From NCBI GenBank assembly GCA_019914995.1, contig CM034127.1, positions 7,998,001 through 8,062,000 of the forward strand: a stretch of DNA of 64,000 nucleotides. The letters are read 5' to 3'. Below the pieces are notes generated by a model. That model was given only the letters and a program-made list of their open reading frames with translations. It ran no database searches and had not been told where the DNA came from. Both the position numbers and the translations under genes were made by a program. Below, in pieces: positions 24,420-37,500 of this stretch. This DNA comes from Acanthochlamys bracteata (Eukaryota; Streptophyta; Magnoliopsida; Pandanales; Velloziaceae). Numbering within the stretch: position 1 is the stretch's first letter; every line of letters starts with the position of its first letter.

Positions 24420-26755
24420 TCTGTAGGAATAAGTCACACCAGTATTAATCTCAAAACAATTTAAATCATTCAAACTTTTCGCAAGAAACTAAGTGAAATT
24501 GTGTGAAAGCTTTCATATCCAAGAAAAAGAGAAACGACCTGAAACATTACATGACAGAAGGTACATTAAAATGAAAACAAAGAAAGAATTTAATTTATTA
24601 GGGCCCTAAGAATTTTATTTCTTCAAGATCCTGGTAATACGATTTGAAGGGTAAAACTTATTTACTAAGAAGAGACCAAAGCAAATACCACTGAAGTCAT
24701 TAACTTATTAATTTATAAAGAGAGAGTAATTCCTTTTTTTCTTTTTCAAACAAATATATACAAGCGGCCAACATCGCAATAGTAGGAGTCGAACCCACAA
24801 CCTATTAAAGGAGAGGAAGGTGTCATACCACTATGCTACCTAATGATTGATGCCTTCTTTAAGCATTTTAACTCAAGAAAACTTGTTTAAAAATTGCAAA
24901 ACTAAACATTTGCAGGTAGTATTACTTGAGATGTTCTACATTTTCATTTCAAGTAGCACTTGGGGAACTAGAGAAAATACTTCTACAAATTCATTGATTA
25001 AATTCAGACTACTTCAATATATATAGCTAGAGGACAAAACTCCTCTATTTGGAATTAGATGCCTCATATAAGGAACTATTTCACTCTCCACCACGTTTAC
25101 ATTTTTTTATGAAGCATCAGGCATTTGAATAGAATATAGGGAAGATTACGAAAGATGCTTCCGAAATTGGAGAGCTTACCAAAATGACATGTAACAGAAG
25201 TCAACCACGGCTAGTGACTTTCACACCTTGTGCCATAGAAATCACTAATTTTGCTAACGTCTTATGAATAGGTTGCTTCTAGTGACTTCAATTATTTGAC
25301 CTTTATTAGTGAACACATTGCAAGTGTGTGGTCCGAAAATAAAAGAATTATAGTAAACTACAGAAAATTAGAAATGCAGACATTTTCTTTGATTTGATCT
25401 TTCAAACATTCAGAAGCCCATTGTCATCACATCATCATGTTACTATAAATCCAAATTTGAAACCACCTATTTGGTTGCACAGTTAACATCAAGCATGACT
25501 AAAGCAAGATATTACAATCACAATAATTGTAATTTATGTATGCTGCCCGAACAACAAACCTCTGATTTGTGTGGTTAAAGACATGATTGTGCATATATCT
25601 TTTCTGTTGACGGTCAACAGTTGCATGTAATTGGAGTCTCACAGGAAAGTAGAAGCATGACTTAATTCATAATTAAACAGACCAGGAATATAATATACAC
25701 AATTCACCAAATCAAAACACAGAAAATTTGGATATGTGCCCGATTTGGATATGTTACAATTACAAAAGCTAAACACAGAAAATCCGAAACACACAAAAGC
25801 CAGGAAAACAAAGAAATAGGTTAGGCAGGATATATACCTGAGTCCTTCAAAAGGAGAGCTGTATTGTAAACAAAGTCTTGGATCTGATTCTTTGAGAGCT
25901 CTGGCAACAACAAGGAAACTATGAAACATAGGTCTGAGGATTTTAGTTCACCAACACAGACCTAACTCTGTTTTCAAGCAGAGAAAAATAATAACTAATC
26001 AGCTCTACTCTTCTGAGGACCCATCAAAGGTATTAAACATAGCCTAGAGCTAAAAGAATAACATTAAAAAAATTTTAAAAAAAAACCTAACTGCAAAAAC
26101 ACCCACAAACAAGAAAGACGAAAACAACACCAAGTTTTAATTAGGAAGCAGAGAAATAACATCACTTAGAGTGAGTAAAGAACAAGAAAAAGAGAAAAAA
26201 AAGAAAGAATATTTGTGAAAAGAATCAACAAAAATCAATTATACATGCCAAACCAATGTCAAACAAACTCTCCAAACCAACTAAGTAATTAATAAGTAGT
26301 AAATCCGCAACAATTGATGAGAATTTTGAATCCTAAATCACTGAAGAGATACAAAAACAAGTGAAAGAAAGAGGGAAAACGAACCCAGAAGAAGTTATAA
26401 TTCTACAAGAATAGCTCCAATCCTGAACCCACCAACAAACAGAATATGCAAGAAAATATAACAAGCAGAACTTCCAATTGTAAAGAGCTAAGAAGAGAAA
26501 TCATCAGAGATAAGAACGTACCTGCCTCCAAAGAGAGTAATCAGAAGATATGTGCGATTAGAACAATCTACCAACTTTCTCCCAAACCGCTCTTCCGTAA
26601 GAAATTAAGCTTTCGTTCTGAGAAAGAAGAGATGATGATGAACAGAAGAGTAGAAGCGCACGTGGTGAGAGGACAGGTCAGAAGTTGGACTACTGCACAA
26701 GTAGAAGAAGAAGAAGAATCGAAACAACATTTGTCAGTTTGGTTTTATCTTTAGG
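24420..26755 (-). other. Probable 5' leader and leader intron of the X8 gene
   Basis: The start-codon exon seems to begin at 24420, after the acceptor CCTACAG. A plausible non-coding first exon spans roughly 26755-26523 on the minus strand and ends in the strong donor GGAGGCAG|GTACG at 26522/26521. The implied leader intron is about 2.1 kb and includes a SINE. Additional leader exons are possible. There is no transcript evidence; the inference is from splice signals only. Confidence 0.45.
24732..24845 (-). mobile_element. tRNA-derived SINE
   Basis: Read on the minus strand it has a pol III A box, TAGCATAGTGG (24838-24828), and a B box, GGTTCGACTCC (24795-24785), about 33 bp apart. It ends in an A-rich tail of interrupted A runs (seen as T runs at 24733-24746). 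There is no acceptor stem, so it is not a functional tRNA. It sits in the leader intron of the X8 gene in the same transcriptional direction. A target-site duplication was not clear. Confidence 0.75.
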
Positions 26756-26759
26756 TTAC

Positions 26760-29700
26760 TTTTGCTAGCGGCTCTTTCTATATCTCTGTCTGCCATTCAC
26801 TTTTTTTTTCTTGTGGTTCGTTTTTGTGTACCATAATCACAAAGTAAAGAAAACGCTTTTTATCATTTTGTCTGCAAGCTAAATTCCAACTTTCTTCTAG
26901 TGCTCTCTAGTCTTTACCCTTCTTCTATTCTGAGGTCAGTATTCAACTCCCCTAGCTAAAGCTAGTTCATCTAATTTAATCATCATGATTTTTTTAAGGA
27001 AATTATTAATGTCTACTTCGCGAAATTAGCAGTTTGCATTTTTCTTTGTTTGGTAATTATTATAATGTTATCTTATAAAAATAATACAAAAATTACTTCT
27101 TCTTGACTCAATATAATCAAGACTATTTTTAATACAAAATAAATAAAAAATTTTCATTAAAAATTTGTGATTTGTAATTTAATTTTTAAATTTACTTTTT
27201 TAAAATTCAAATTTATCTTAAAATAAATACATCCATAATAGAAAACTATATCGACCTAAATATACAAAAACTATAAACTTCCAAATTGTTTTTTGCTTAA
27301 CATATGTTACTGCTCATACGATGAAGACTTCCCAACCTCTCCTGCGCAAAAGAAAAACGTCTAGAAAATGGAGAAGCTTTTTAAGACTACAACATTAATT
27401 ACTTTGCTTTACTTAAATTAATAAATACTCATTTATATGACTCAAAATTTGTTATTTTGAATTAACTTTTTAGATGAATTTTATTCGAGATTTATCAATT
27501 AAAACAAAACGTACGTTGCTGTAGTTTTTGCTTGCTCCATCTTTATTTATCTTGTAGTAAGTAGTTTTTGTTTGGTCGATATATATTTGCGTTGCTCAAG
27601 AATCTACTATCGCTCGAAATGAAACGAAGCCTGAATTATCCGAGTTTTGAGATAGGAAAACAGTTAGAAGTTGTATAGTTACTTGAGAATTAATATTCAC
27701 GTCGAGGTAAAGTTCATTTATTTGGACAATAACATTGTTCTACGACAACAACTGCACGACTGAAATTCGTTTTCAGTTGCTTTCCATTCTTTTTTTTCTT
27801 CTTTTTAATCGGCGAAAAAATTCAATTTTGACTCATAATATACACATATTTTTAAAACCAGAACTAATCGGATCGAGGACGACTTCTTTCTTCGACTCAT
27901 AATATTTTACTAAAGGAACTCAACCATATAATAAATCGAACCGTTTAACGCTAAAAAATGGATATCGCGTAGAGGCGCACGGTAGCCTGACACCTTATCA
28001 ACTGTACCACATCCAAAAATATGGATGAACTGTAGTCTGACGCCAAGTGAGACACTTGTCGGGAAGTTAAACAATTATTCTCTAGCAAATAAAAAGGTGT
28101 GAATCGATTTTGATGTATGCTGAATATGTGAAGTTTTAAGATTCTACGTTTCCTTCTAATATTCGTGAGATAAATTTTTTGAAGAATAAATATTTAATAA
28201 GTTTAGTTTTTTATGTTTATTATATTTGGAATGCACTTTGTAAAATGATCATTTATAATTAATATTATCTAAAAAAGTTTCAAAATAATTAAAATAATTG
28301 GTTTTGAGTATAACTCAGTGGTGTCTGTAATGAACTCTTGTCGAGAAAAAGGGCGAAGGGGGCGCTTATGAAATGAAGCTTTTGTGAAATGAAGAATATT
28401 TTTGTCTATTTTGAAAAATGAACTCTATTTTTTTACTTCAAAAAAATAATAAAAATATGCAATAAAAAGATCTCACTTCGTAGAATTTTTTTACACTTTT
28501 TAAATTTTTAAATAAATTTTTATATATTTATAAAATATGTATTAAAAAATGTAAAATAAAAAATTAAAAAATTTTATTGAGAAAAAGCTGAATCAAACAG
28601 CCCCGAAGCCAGTCGGTCACAAACTGGTGTATGAATTGATGCAGATTCCACTAGAACCATCATAACCGACATTGAGGAAAACATTATTCTTTAGTTTGCT
28701 TTGAAAAAAAGTAAAAGAGGTTTTGGATCAACTCAAAAAACCCTGCCAAAACAAAACCAGATGTATCGAAAGATATAAAACCATAAACGGTAAAATAGTA
28801 ATAATCACTAGATAATTAAGAGTGATTTGAATACGACCAAGTGATTTTGTTAATGGAATAAATTAGCTTCCATATGCATGTAAGAACTGAAAATATAAAA
28901 CTTGTCATTAATTTGTTCTAAAGAAGAGATGATCTTGTTCCTTACGTGGCTTTGGTTTGATTTCTTTCTTGATCTGTAGGAACAAAGAAGACGGACCCTT
29001 GTTGTTTCCATTAGCTTAAGGGTCTCCTAAGGCACGATAAGTATATCTAGTTAGTTGTATTTAAGATTCAATATTCAATTCTTTCCTTTGAACAGTTAAT
29101 CTCTTTGAAGAATGAGTGATCTCTCATGTTAATGGAATCATTTCTTCTAGAACTAGCTAGTTTCAAGCTAATCATGTTAGACACCAATACAATTTACCAC
29201 AATATGTACTAATTTTTTTAACAAAGATTAGGAAACAAAAATACAACTTTTCTAGAGTCCAAAGACTGATTAAAGAACTCCAAGTCACCTAGATTATACA
29301 TCAGATATAGAATTCTTTTAATGATTTGGGATATTGTTTACATTCTTTTGTTTTGTTGTGTATGATTTCCGTTTGGTTTTAATCATATTATAACGGAGGG
29401 ATAAATGACTATTTGATTATTCGAATGCTCTAATTCAATGTTAATTTCCATAACCACACACAAGCATGCATCTGAGACTAAAGGGAGAGCTGATATTCGG
29501 GAATTGCTTCTTAATCAGAGAAATATCCATTGATTGAAAGCTCTAAGTTTTAATAAGGGCATATATCTCTTGCTAGTTACCTCTGTTTGTATAGATTCAT
29601 TCAATTTAAAGATTTTTTGTGTCTGTATATATTTGTATGACAGGATACTCAAAACCATGCAATATGAATGAAACGGATTATACATCGAACCTCTGGTATG

Positions 29701-30420
29701 TTAGTAAGTTGTTGAGTTTGTTGTTAAGTATCAGCGGCTGCTTTTGTGACGATTAGGCTCAACGATCAGATTTGGATCGGAGCAAAGATCATAGCTTCAA
29801 TATAAGATATGGCAAATTTATACGTGAGCATTTGTTGGAAAAAAGATAGACCCGAAGTTCGACATCACTATCTAAGATGGAGAAATCTTTGTTCAAATGG
29901 CTGATTTGTTGCCGGATTTGATCCATCTCCCAACAATGATAGCTGGTCTTATCGCCAGCAGACCAACACGTAGCATTGGTTCAGAAGCTGTATACGTGTT
30001 GAGCATATTGTACAAATTTATGTTAATTATTTAACATCTAATTTGTTCACAGTAATTGCATCATCTGAACAGCAGCTTTTAAACAAATTATAAGAAAGAT
30101 GAGAATGAAAAATGGGTAAAAAATAGATGGAGAATTTACATCAACAGTGGAGAATCACAATAAGAAGAGATCAAAAATAAGGTCCAAAGTGATGTCGCAA
30201 CCATGTCGCTGAAAACTCTAGATTTGAATTTAAAAATTAAATTTGGATTCTCATTCAAGAAGAAGTTGATGACAAAGTACGATGTGTAAGAGAAATCTGC
30301 GGAATCTCAATTCAAAAATAAGGGTGAATTGAGTTATGGCAAAACTAAACTGAAACAATCTACTGTTCAAAAAGCAGTCACTAAACAGTTAACTGTCAGT
30401 ATACTGGAAAGTTATTAATG
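26760..30420. other. AT-rich spacer upstream of the X8 gene
   Basis: The first few hundred bases should be the X8 promoter. The rest is AT-rich and contains one recognisable MITE (28358-28604). No gene is recognised; scattered short frames look random. Confidence 0.45.
28358..28604. mobile_element. MITE with 3-bp TSD (GAA)
   Basis: Starts GGGGGCGCTTATGAA and ends CAAACAGCCCC, flanked by GAA on both sides (28355-28357 and 28605-28607). The imperfect terminal inverted repeats share an AGCTTTT block, and the interior is A+T-rich. The interior resembles the element at 31077-31332 in reverse orientation. Three-base target sites point to a PIF/Harbinger-like family. Confidence 0.6.
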
Positions 30421-33400
30421 AGTGACTGAACGTTAACTGTATCATGCACCGAAGAGTTAGCACAATATAATTTAAACAAACTAATCTAAAGTGCTAAGAA
30501 TTACAAACCAGTCAGCACACCGAGAATTTTTACGTGGTTCGGTATCGTGGTATTTACATTTACGTCACTTAACATCGCAAGTGAAATTCACTAACGTTGA
30601 GCCAACGTACAATCAATCGAGATTTGGTATTTTGCAAAACACCTCGGCCGCACTCGAGTCTCCTTACAAGGACAACTCTAACAAGCCTTCTAGACTTCGC
30701 AAAATCCCTCCGGCTACAACCGTACACACCTTCGCAAAAATCTATCATAAATCTCTAACCTAACTTAGGCTAGGAAATCGAAAACTCGCAAGTTCTCCAA
30801 CAACCTCTCAAAGTTACAAATGTTTCATAAGGTTAAGATCAACAGATCTCCCTAATAATGATTCTAATCTCACGTTAAAAAAGCTTAAGGGATCTCATAA
30901 AAGAAAACAAAGAGAATTGAACTCTATGAAATGATCTCGGTGTAAATGATCTCTTTATCGGTTTGCAAGATGATGGCTCGATGTGTACTCTATAAAAGCT
31001 TGTTTCTCTTGCTGTATTCCTCACATGAATTATATAACAAAAAGTTCTCCTTGATCTCAGGATGAAGACTGCTTGAGGGTGCGTTTGTTTTTCCCCAAAG
31101 AAATTTTTCAATTTTTCATTTCATATTTTTCAATACATATTTTTATAAGTATTTAAAAAATTTATTTAAAAATTTAGAAAGTGTAGAAAAATTCTATGTA
31201 ATGAGATCTTTTTATTGCATATTTTTATTATTTTTTTTAAAGTAAAAAAAAATAGAGCTCATTTTTCAAAAAGGACAAAAATATTTTCCATTTCAGAAAA
31301 GCTCTATTTCATAAGCAATTTCAAACGCACCCTGAATTGATTAAGAGTTGCAACGGTTAGAAGCAATACAATGTGAGGATGTACTTCAAACGGCTAGTTG
31401 AGTGTGTTTTTCTATTCTTTTCTTCTTTGAAAATTTTTTCGATTTATTTCCTTCCTAGCTGTTGCTTGCATCTCTTTTGCTATGCCTCAGTAACACGTCT
31501 CAATATCTCTAGTGAATTGGACGTCATATGATGCCTCAAAATAATCCAACGGTCTGAATGCTTCCTAAGATTTTTGCTGACATGTCATCCAAAATTTGTG
31601 GCAGATTTCTTTTAGAAACCATATATTTTCTTTCCATAGAAATTATCTCCAGGATGTCCTCTCCCATCTGCATATAAAGATCATATTATTATTCAAACGG
31701 ATGAACCAAATATGAATGTTTGAAGTAGATATGGTAGGAATTGTATACATGCTGAATTTTTTCCATCTTTTAGATATTCTTGATATCTTTCAATATTCTC
31801 TCAAAAATATTTGGAAATAAATATTCTGAATATATGTTTAGTTGATCTAGCCTCCTTTGAAATCAGCTGCAACTAATTGCCATGAATAGAAAATCAAAAA
31901 AAATTCAGGCCCATTCATAACTACATAGTTCAGTCCAGTCTGGATTGCATTCTGTCCGGTCACTTTGAAAATTTTTGTGGACTTCATTAGTGGATTATAT
32001 TGCCTCAAAGTTGGACTGTATATAGATTTATGAGTCAGCTTTCAGAAGCAAAAATCAAATCTCTAAAGTATGGCTCTAGCTGAGAGATATTGAATTTGCA
32101 CGTTGCGGTTCAGATTGGGTTCACTCGGATGCATCCAGAAATGGCAGATGCAAAATAGTGAGCTTTTCTAATTTTTATAGGATTAGTTTCTTCATAGAAT
32201 GAGCTGAATTTTGGACTGTAGAAACTTCAAGATGTATCCTATCCATAGAAAAAATTCGATCTCCAAAATCACATTTAATCTGAGAGATATAATATTTGCT
32301 GTTTGACGTGTCAGTGTGCTATCTAGTTGATCTAATAATGTTGAGCAGTGTGACTAGTGAACTTCACAGAATTTTTCTGTCTTTGATACCTAATGGAATT
32401 TCGTCCTTTTAGACTCCATTTACTCTATGTCAAGCTATGTTTCAAATGCTATTAAGAGATCTCCGTTTGGTACCGTGAGTAGAAAGATATGCATGTCCAA
32501 AATTAGTATATTAGCAAAGTCTTAACACTAAGCCTTCTGCATGATTCATGTCCAGCTCCATATACTATTCAAATCTAATGTACACATATTCATAGCTTAG
32601 CAATAATTCTCAAATATGCATTATTATATAATATTAGGATTTCCAACACGATGAATTATCAGTCACATATTATTCACTATCCTGCTGCAACCATACATCA
32701 CATGCAAAGTCAGCCTAAGCCACAACACGAAAATAGGGAATTCCTTATAAGCTAACAAAGAAGAATTTCAGAAGATGGAAGATTTACAGAAAATGAAACA
32801 TCCCTAATCTCACTGCATGACAGATTTGACTACATCAACATATTGAGGTGAAAACAATATTCAATTTTCATGCATGCATTAATAAAGAATAACCTCACAT
32901 CAGGCAAGACCAACCTACACATCAAGTACTACACACTTACATGAACTACATAGGCTGGTCAACAAATTCAACGAAGAAAATTCAAATTCAATTTTGCTCC
33001 ATCTCAGTCATTAGAACAAAGTTCATCTTGGTACTGGAGGCCAAATTAAGAAAGAAATATTTCCAACCAACAAATGTGCACACACGGAAGCGAAAAAATT
33101 AAATTTGTCAGATATTGCATTTGATATTGCTAGAGAATCAAACCAAGCGTTAAATGATGAAATAAAATGCGAAAGGGGAGGCTAGTAGTTGATTTGTTGA
33201 GAATTCTCATTTATCTACCATAATCTAACAATTGAAGACCTAAAAACGTGATGCTGCAAGGAGAAGTACGAAGAAAAAATAAGCACGGCATTATAGCAGC
33301 ACGAAGAAAGACTAGCGGAAAAAATTTATAATAGTTGAGTTTCAAAATTGAAGAGTTGTAAGTAGAGGAATATAAGAAGAATGAGCAGTTAACGAATACA

Positions 33401-34030
33401 AGGTGGTGAGAAAGAAGAAAAAGAGCTTACGGAGAATATACTTATCTGCGTTGTTTAGATCTAATGCTACTCCTTGCTGCTGTTTGAGCTTCTAAAGAGT
33501 TAGTTTTTAATAGCTTTCTTTTGATCTTCTCACATTACTTTCATCGAGCTTCAACTCTCATTATGAGATTGATCATGTGCTTAACATCTGAGCTTGCAAT
33601 TTTCACACTACAAATTGTATAAGTACATGCACTCGGAGAAGGGCTTAGCTAAGCCTTGTGGTTGTCACTATCTTTGTAAAAGAGAGATACTATTGTGCAT
33701 CCGAGAGATTTGGTGAAGTTTAGAAAGCTGCATTAGTTTGTCTCGAGGATAGAACCGGTCGATTGGATAAGCACATTGTCTTAGAATTGTATCTAGTTTA
33801 AAAAATTACTAAATTTTCACTCTTGACAAAAAGTGACCATAAATGTAGGTTAAGAGATTTTCTTATGTGCTTGTGAAGTTACTTATTCTTCTATATGTTT
33901 TAAATTGCATTAGAAATTCTAACATTTCTCTGTAGAAACTGCATAAAGATAGCCAACCACTACCTATAGAAAATTTTATAATCGAAATTTTTTTATACTA
34001 ACTCAATTCACCCCTCATATCTTAAATCAA
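30420..34030. other. Retroelement-like relic region
   Basis: A mosaic of old repeats without an intact frame. The segment near 30520 contains AATTTTTACGTGGTTCGG, a phrase I associate with plant repetitive elements. About 32012-32110 and about 32200-32305 look like a diverged direct duplication, sharing TTGGACTGTA and then a CTGAGAGATAT block. About 33760-34020 resembles about 39400-39715. Apart from the MITE listed separately, no element boundaries could be fixed. Confidence 0.35.
31077..31332. mobile_element. MITE with 11-bp perfect TIRs
   Basis: Begins GGGTGCGTTTG and ends CAAACGCACCC, an exact 11-bp inverted repeat, flanked by TGA on both sides (31074-31076 and 31333-31335). Interior AT-rich and partly palindromic. 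Likely a PIF/Harbinger-type MITE by the 3-bp target site, although the usual target is TTA/TAA. Confidence 0.75.
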
Positions 34031-34039
34031 TTATACAGG

Positions 34040-36460
34040 TTTGCTAACAAGTGGTCTGACGAACTTCATGGAGCTTGCTTTTTATCCAAGTTGGACTTGA
34101 AATTAAGATACCATTAGATACGCATTAAGAAAAAAAATATTCATAAAGCTGTATTTTGAACACAATGTACGAGTTTCTCGCTATGCCATTTGGTCTAACA
34201 ATTGCACCGCCCACTTTTTCAGTCGTTGATGAACGACATTTGCTGCTCACACCTTTGTGTTAGTCTTCTTTAACTACATACTTATTTACAGTTCTAATTG
34301 GGAGGACCGTCACTGACACATCGCACTTGTCTTTTCTATTTTGTAGGAGGAGAAGCAATATGCTAACCAGTTCAAGTGCAAATTCAATTGTTAACAGGTG
34401 GATTATTTGAGCCAAGTTATTTCAGTAAAAGGCATTGCAGCTGACCCATCAAAGAGTGGCTAATACTAAGATGGTTATGAAGTTGCACGAATTTTCATGG
34501 CTCATGGGTTATTATTATCATTTCAATCAAAATTATAGCAACATAACAGCTACTCAACAGACCTCTTTAGACCTCCTCAAAAAGAATGCATATGTGTAGG
34601 GTGCTGGAGCAGAAAATCCCTTCCAACACCTTATGGTAGCCATGACTACTATGACCTTACTTACAACTTCTAAGTTTTCCAAACCTTATAATGTGAGATT
34701 GATAATTCGGGGCGTGGAATTGAGTAATTCTATCACTAGACAATGAGTCGATAGTTTTTACAACAAGATATTGTTCGATATGCTTCTAGTAGAATTGACA
34801 TACGAGTGGCAGCTAATGAGTTAGTTCATGTGGTGCAAAGATGGCGGCCTTATTTTCTTAGCTTGCAATTTTCTGTTGATTTTACTAGAAGCGTATTAAA
34901 TAATAACCACTTTATCCTAAAGTATCTTTTAGTGCAATAAATCTCTTTGTTAGAACAATAAAGTGGTTAATAAGACTTCTTGGGTATAGTTATACGATTA
35001 ATTATCATAAAGAAAGATTAATGCCACTACTGATGCACTTATTTAGTGACCTGAAGCTGCGTCAGCTGCAATCACGAACCTAGACTAATTGATCAAAGAA
35101 GACTTGAAGAAAGCTCAAGAAGAAGAGCCCAATGCTACCACACTTCTATAGGCAGCTAGAGAATGCCTTAACTTATCTCTTGTCAATGGGTTCTTGATAC
35201 AATATAGCCGTATGCAAGTTCCTATATAGATGCATGCAACTCATCTAAACATAGTCATACCGGGCAGTATGACACATATATTCAAGCTTGTTCGACTTGC
35301 ATAACGGCTAAAACTAGTGCTCTTCGACCAGCAGGGTTGCTCCAATTATTGCTCATTTCTTTTATGGAGTGGACTGAAATTTTAATTTATTTTTTTGAAT
35401 GAAATGCTACATTTAGATCGCAAAGACGTCATATTGATGATCGTTGATCGCTTTCGAAGTACACACACTTATACTTTATTCCTTTGAAACATTCCTATAC
35501 CACAGTGAGTGTAGCTATAGCCTTTGTTCAAGAAATTGTGGCATGGGATGCCCATCTTCCATTGTGTATGATCGTGATTTTTCTTTTTTTTTTTTTTTTT
35601 TGAGCTCCTATTAGCTAAAACTATACTGCCTTTAAGGGACATCATATCACATGAGGACTATATCATTGCAGACGAGTGTACAATAAGGGCATCAATAGAT
35701 GTTTCGAAAAATATTTAAGGTGTTTTGTCAGAGAACAACTAAAAAGTAGATGCAATAGCTTCCTTAGAAAGAATGACTGTATAATATCATTGTTTACTAT
35801 ACCAAATGTACTGCTCCCTTCAAAGCTATTTACTAGCATCCTCCTCCTTAATAGGTGTCAATTGCCTCAGGACTAAATAGCTCTGATGAGCTTGGAGTCC
35901 AACTACGAGCATGCTATGATATTATGCATGACTTGAGACTCGACCTAACTAGAGCACAAAATCGCATGAAGCAACAAGCTGATGGGCACCAACAGAGAAG
36001 AGTTATGAAATAATGGACTTGGTCTTCGCAAAGTTTGTAACCACAACGGCAATTCTACATCACCTTTTTGAAAAGCTGTGGTATATGTACTTCGAGCTTT
36101 TTCAAATTCTTAGCCGTGTCGAGGAAGTTGCATATAGATTAGACATATCCCAAGAGTTAAGAATTCATCATATCTTTCATGTTCCGCAACTAAAGGATGC
36201 ACGCTATAATCCATCGAAAGTTGCAAAGCAGTTACCTAATCTTTCAGATACAGATTATGGTGATTCTATGGCGGATACATAGCAGTTACTCTCTACTAGA
36301 CTGGAGGATGAATCTTATCTTCATGGGAAAAGAAATGTTAGGAGTGGGACTAGAGCTCATCCTCAACTCGTCACTAGAGGAAGGCTACAAAGGATTATAG
36401 TACTTGAATTGGTAGCAAGTAAAGGGCGAAACTAATGGGAGCAAGGCTTTGCTTGGTTAA
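34040..36460 (+). pseudogene. Decayed Ty3/gypsy retrotransposon pol
   Basis: Translated fragments in shifting frames match a gypsy polyprotein in the correct order. Reverse transcriptase comes first at about 34085-34290 (SKLDLKL...YHQIRI, then a MPFGLT...AP...FQ-like stretch). Integrase follows at about 35420-35580 (VILMIVDRFSKYTHF-like). Last, at about 36090-36230, is the C-terminal segment SRVEEVAYRLDISQELRIHHIFHVPQLKDA. Many stops and frameshifts make it non-functional. The 5' LTR and gag were not recognised, so it is probably truncated. Confidence 0.75.
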
Positions 36461-36479
36461 AGGTTGCAAATGCAAAGAC

Positions 36480-37500
36480 GCATTGTAAGGCTAACAACAC
36501 TAGTGTTGTTAGACGCGGACAGGACTAGTTAGGTTGAACCGAAAATTGACAATCCGGCCGCTGTTCTAGGCCGACTCACTTGCTTACCGACTCATTAGTA
36601 GCAAGCTGCTGCTCTTCGTCACTGCTCATTCTGCTCGGATTATTGTCGTTGCTCGGATAATCATTAGATCATCGCCGCTGCTTGGATCATTCTGCTTGGT
36701 TTTATCGCCGTTGTTCGGATCTTTGTCGTTGTCAATTACCACTAACGCTAGCATTTTGGGAAGAAATTCTAATTAACAATAAAATTGTGTAATAAGAAAA
36801 CTTCTTCTTCTACTATTTTTTGAAGGCAGACAATCGATCAGGGATTTAGATTGGTACAATAGAGGATAATGTGCTAATGATGGAGATGGCTTTCCGATGG
36901 AGGACTTGGTGGATGAACAGAGGGTGGCTTCAGGTGAACGGATGGAAGTTTCGATGGGTGCGTCAATGGAGGTTTCGGTGGGTGCGGTGGAGGATAATGG
37001 CCAGATGGCAGGGATGGCTCTCCGATAAAGGATAATTGTCGTCGATGGAGCTACCTTCAAAATGTGCTCTATTTTTGCCGTCAGAAAAGTTGACCCAATG
37101 ACCTACCGGATAAAACAGTGGCGGTAGTTTTTTTGAGCTGACATCTGGATTAGGTCTAATGTTTATAAACCACACTAGGTATTTATATCAGAGAGCCTAA
37201 CGAAAATGTGCACGCAATAGAGTTTTATTTTATTAGGAGTTTTAGAGGCCAAGACTGCTTATGAGTTCACCTGTTCCTGTTACAAATAAATATTAGAATC
37301 TGATTGAGTTGGACTTATAAATAGATGCAATTCTATTAGTGATAGGCATTAAGAAAATCAAGTTATTTTTATTCCGTTTGCCTTCGGTTTGTCTTACATT
37401 CAGTTTATTATCTTGCATTTTATTTTATTTTGTTTTCGCTTTTCTTTATTTCATCTCATTTCGTACTAGTAACATGAATTACATGCTCCTAATTTACTCA
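36480..37500 (+). mobile_element. Possible 3' LTR region of the gypsy relic
   Basis: Downstream of the pol remnant, in the same direction, lies a non-coding stretch with a TATA-like promoter sequence (TTATAAATAGATGC, about 37316) followed by a T-rich segment, as expected of an LTR. The matching 5' LTR was not found, so the call rests on position and promoter appearance. Confidence 0.4.

Noticed and set aside
24732..24845. A tRNA gene
   Set aside because: A and B boxes are present but there is no acceptor stem or cloverleaf, and an A-rich tail follows; a SINE fits better.
34040..36460. An active retrotransposon
   Set aside because: Many stops and frameshifts in reverse transcriptase and integrase, and no recognisable 5' LTR or gag.
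36773..37175. Minus-strand frames rich in Ser, Thr and Pro near the gypsy relic
   Set aside because: They lie in the putative LTR, reflect short repeated GGTGGATG/GAGGTTTC-like words, and have no family resemblance.
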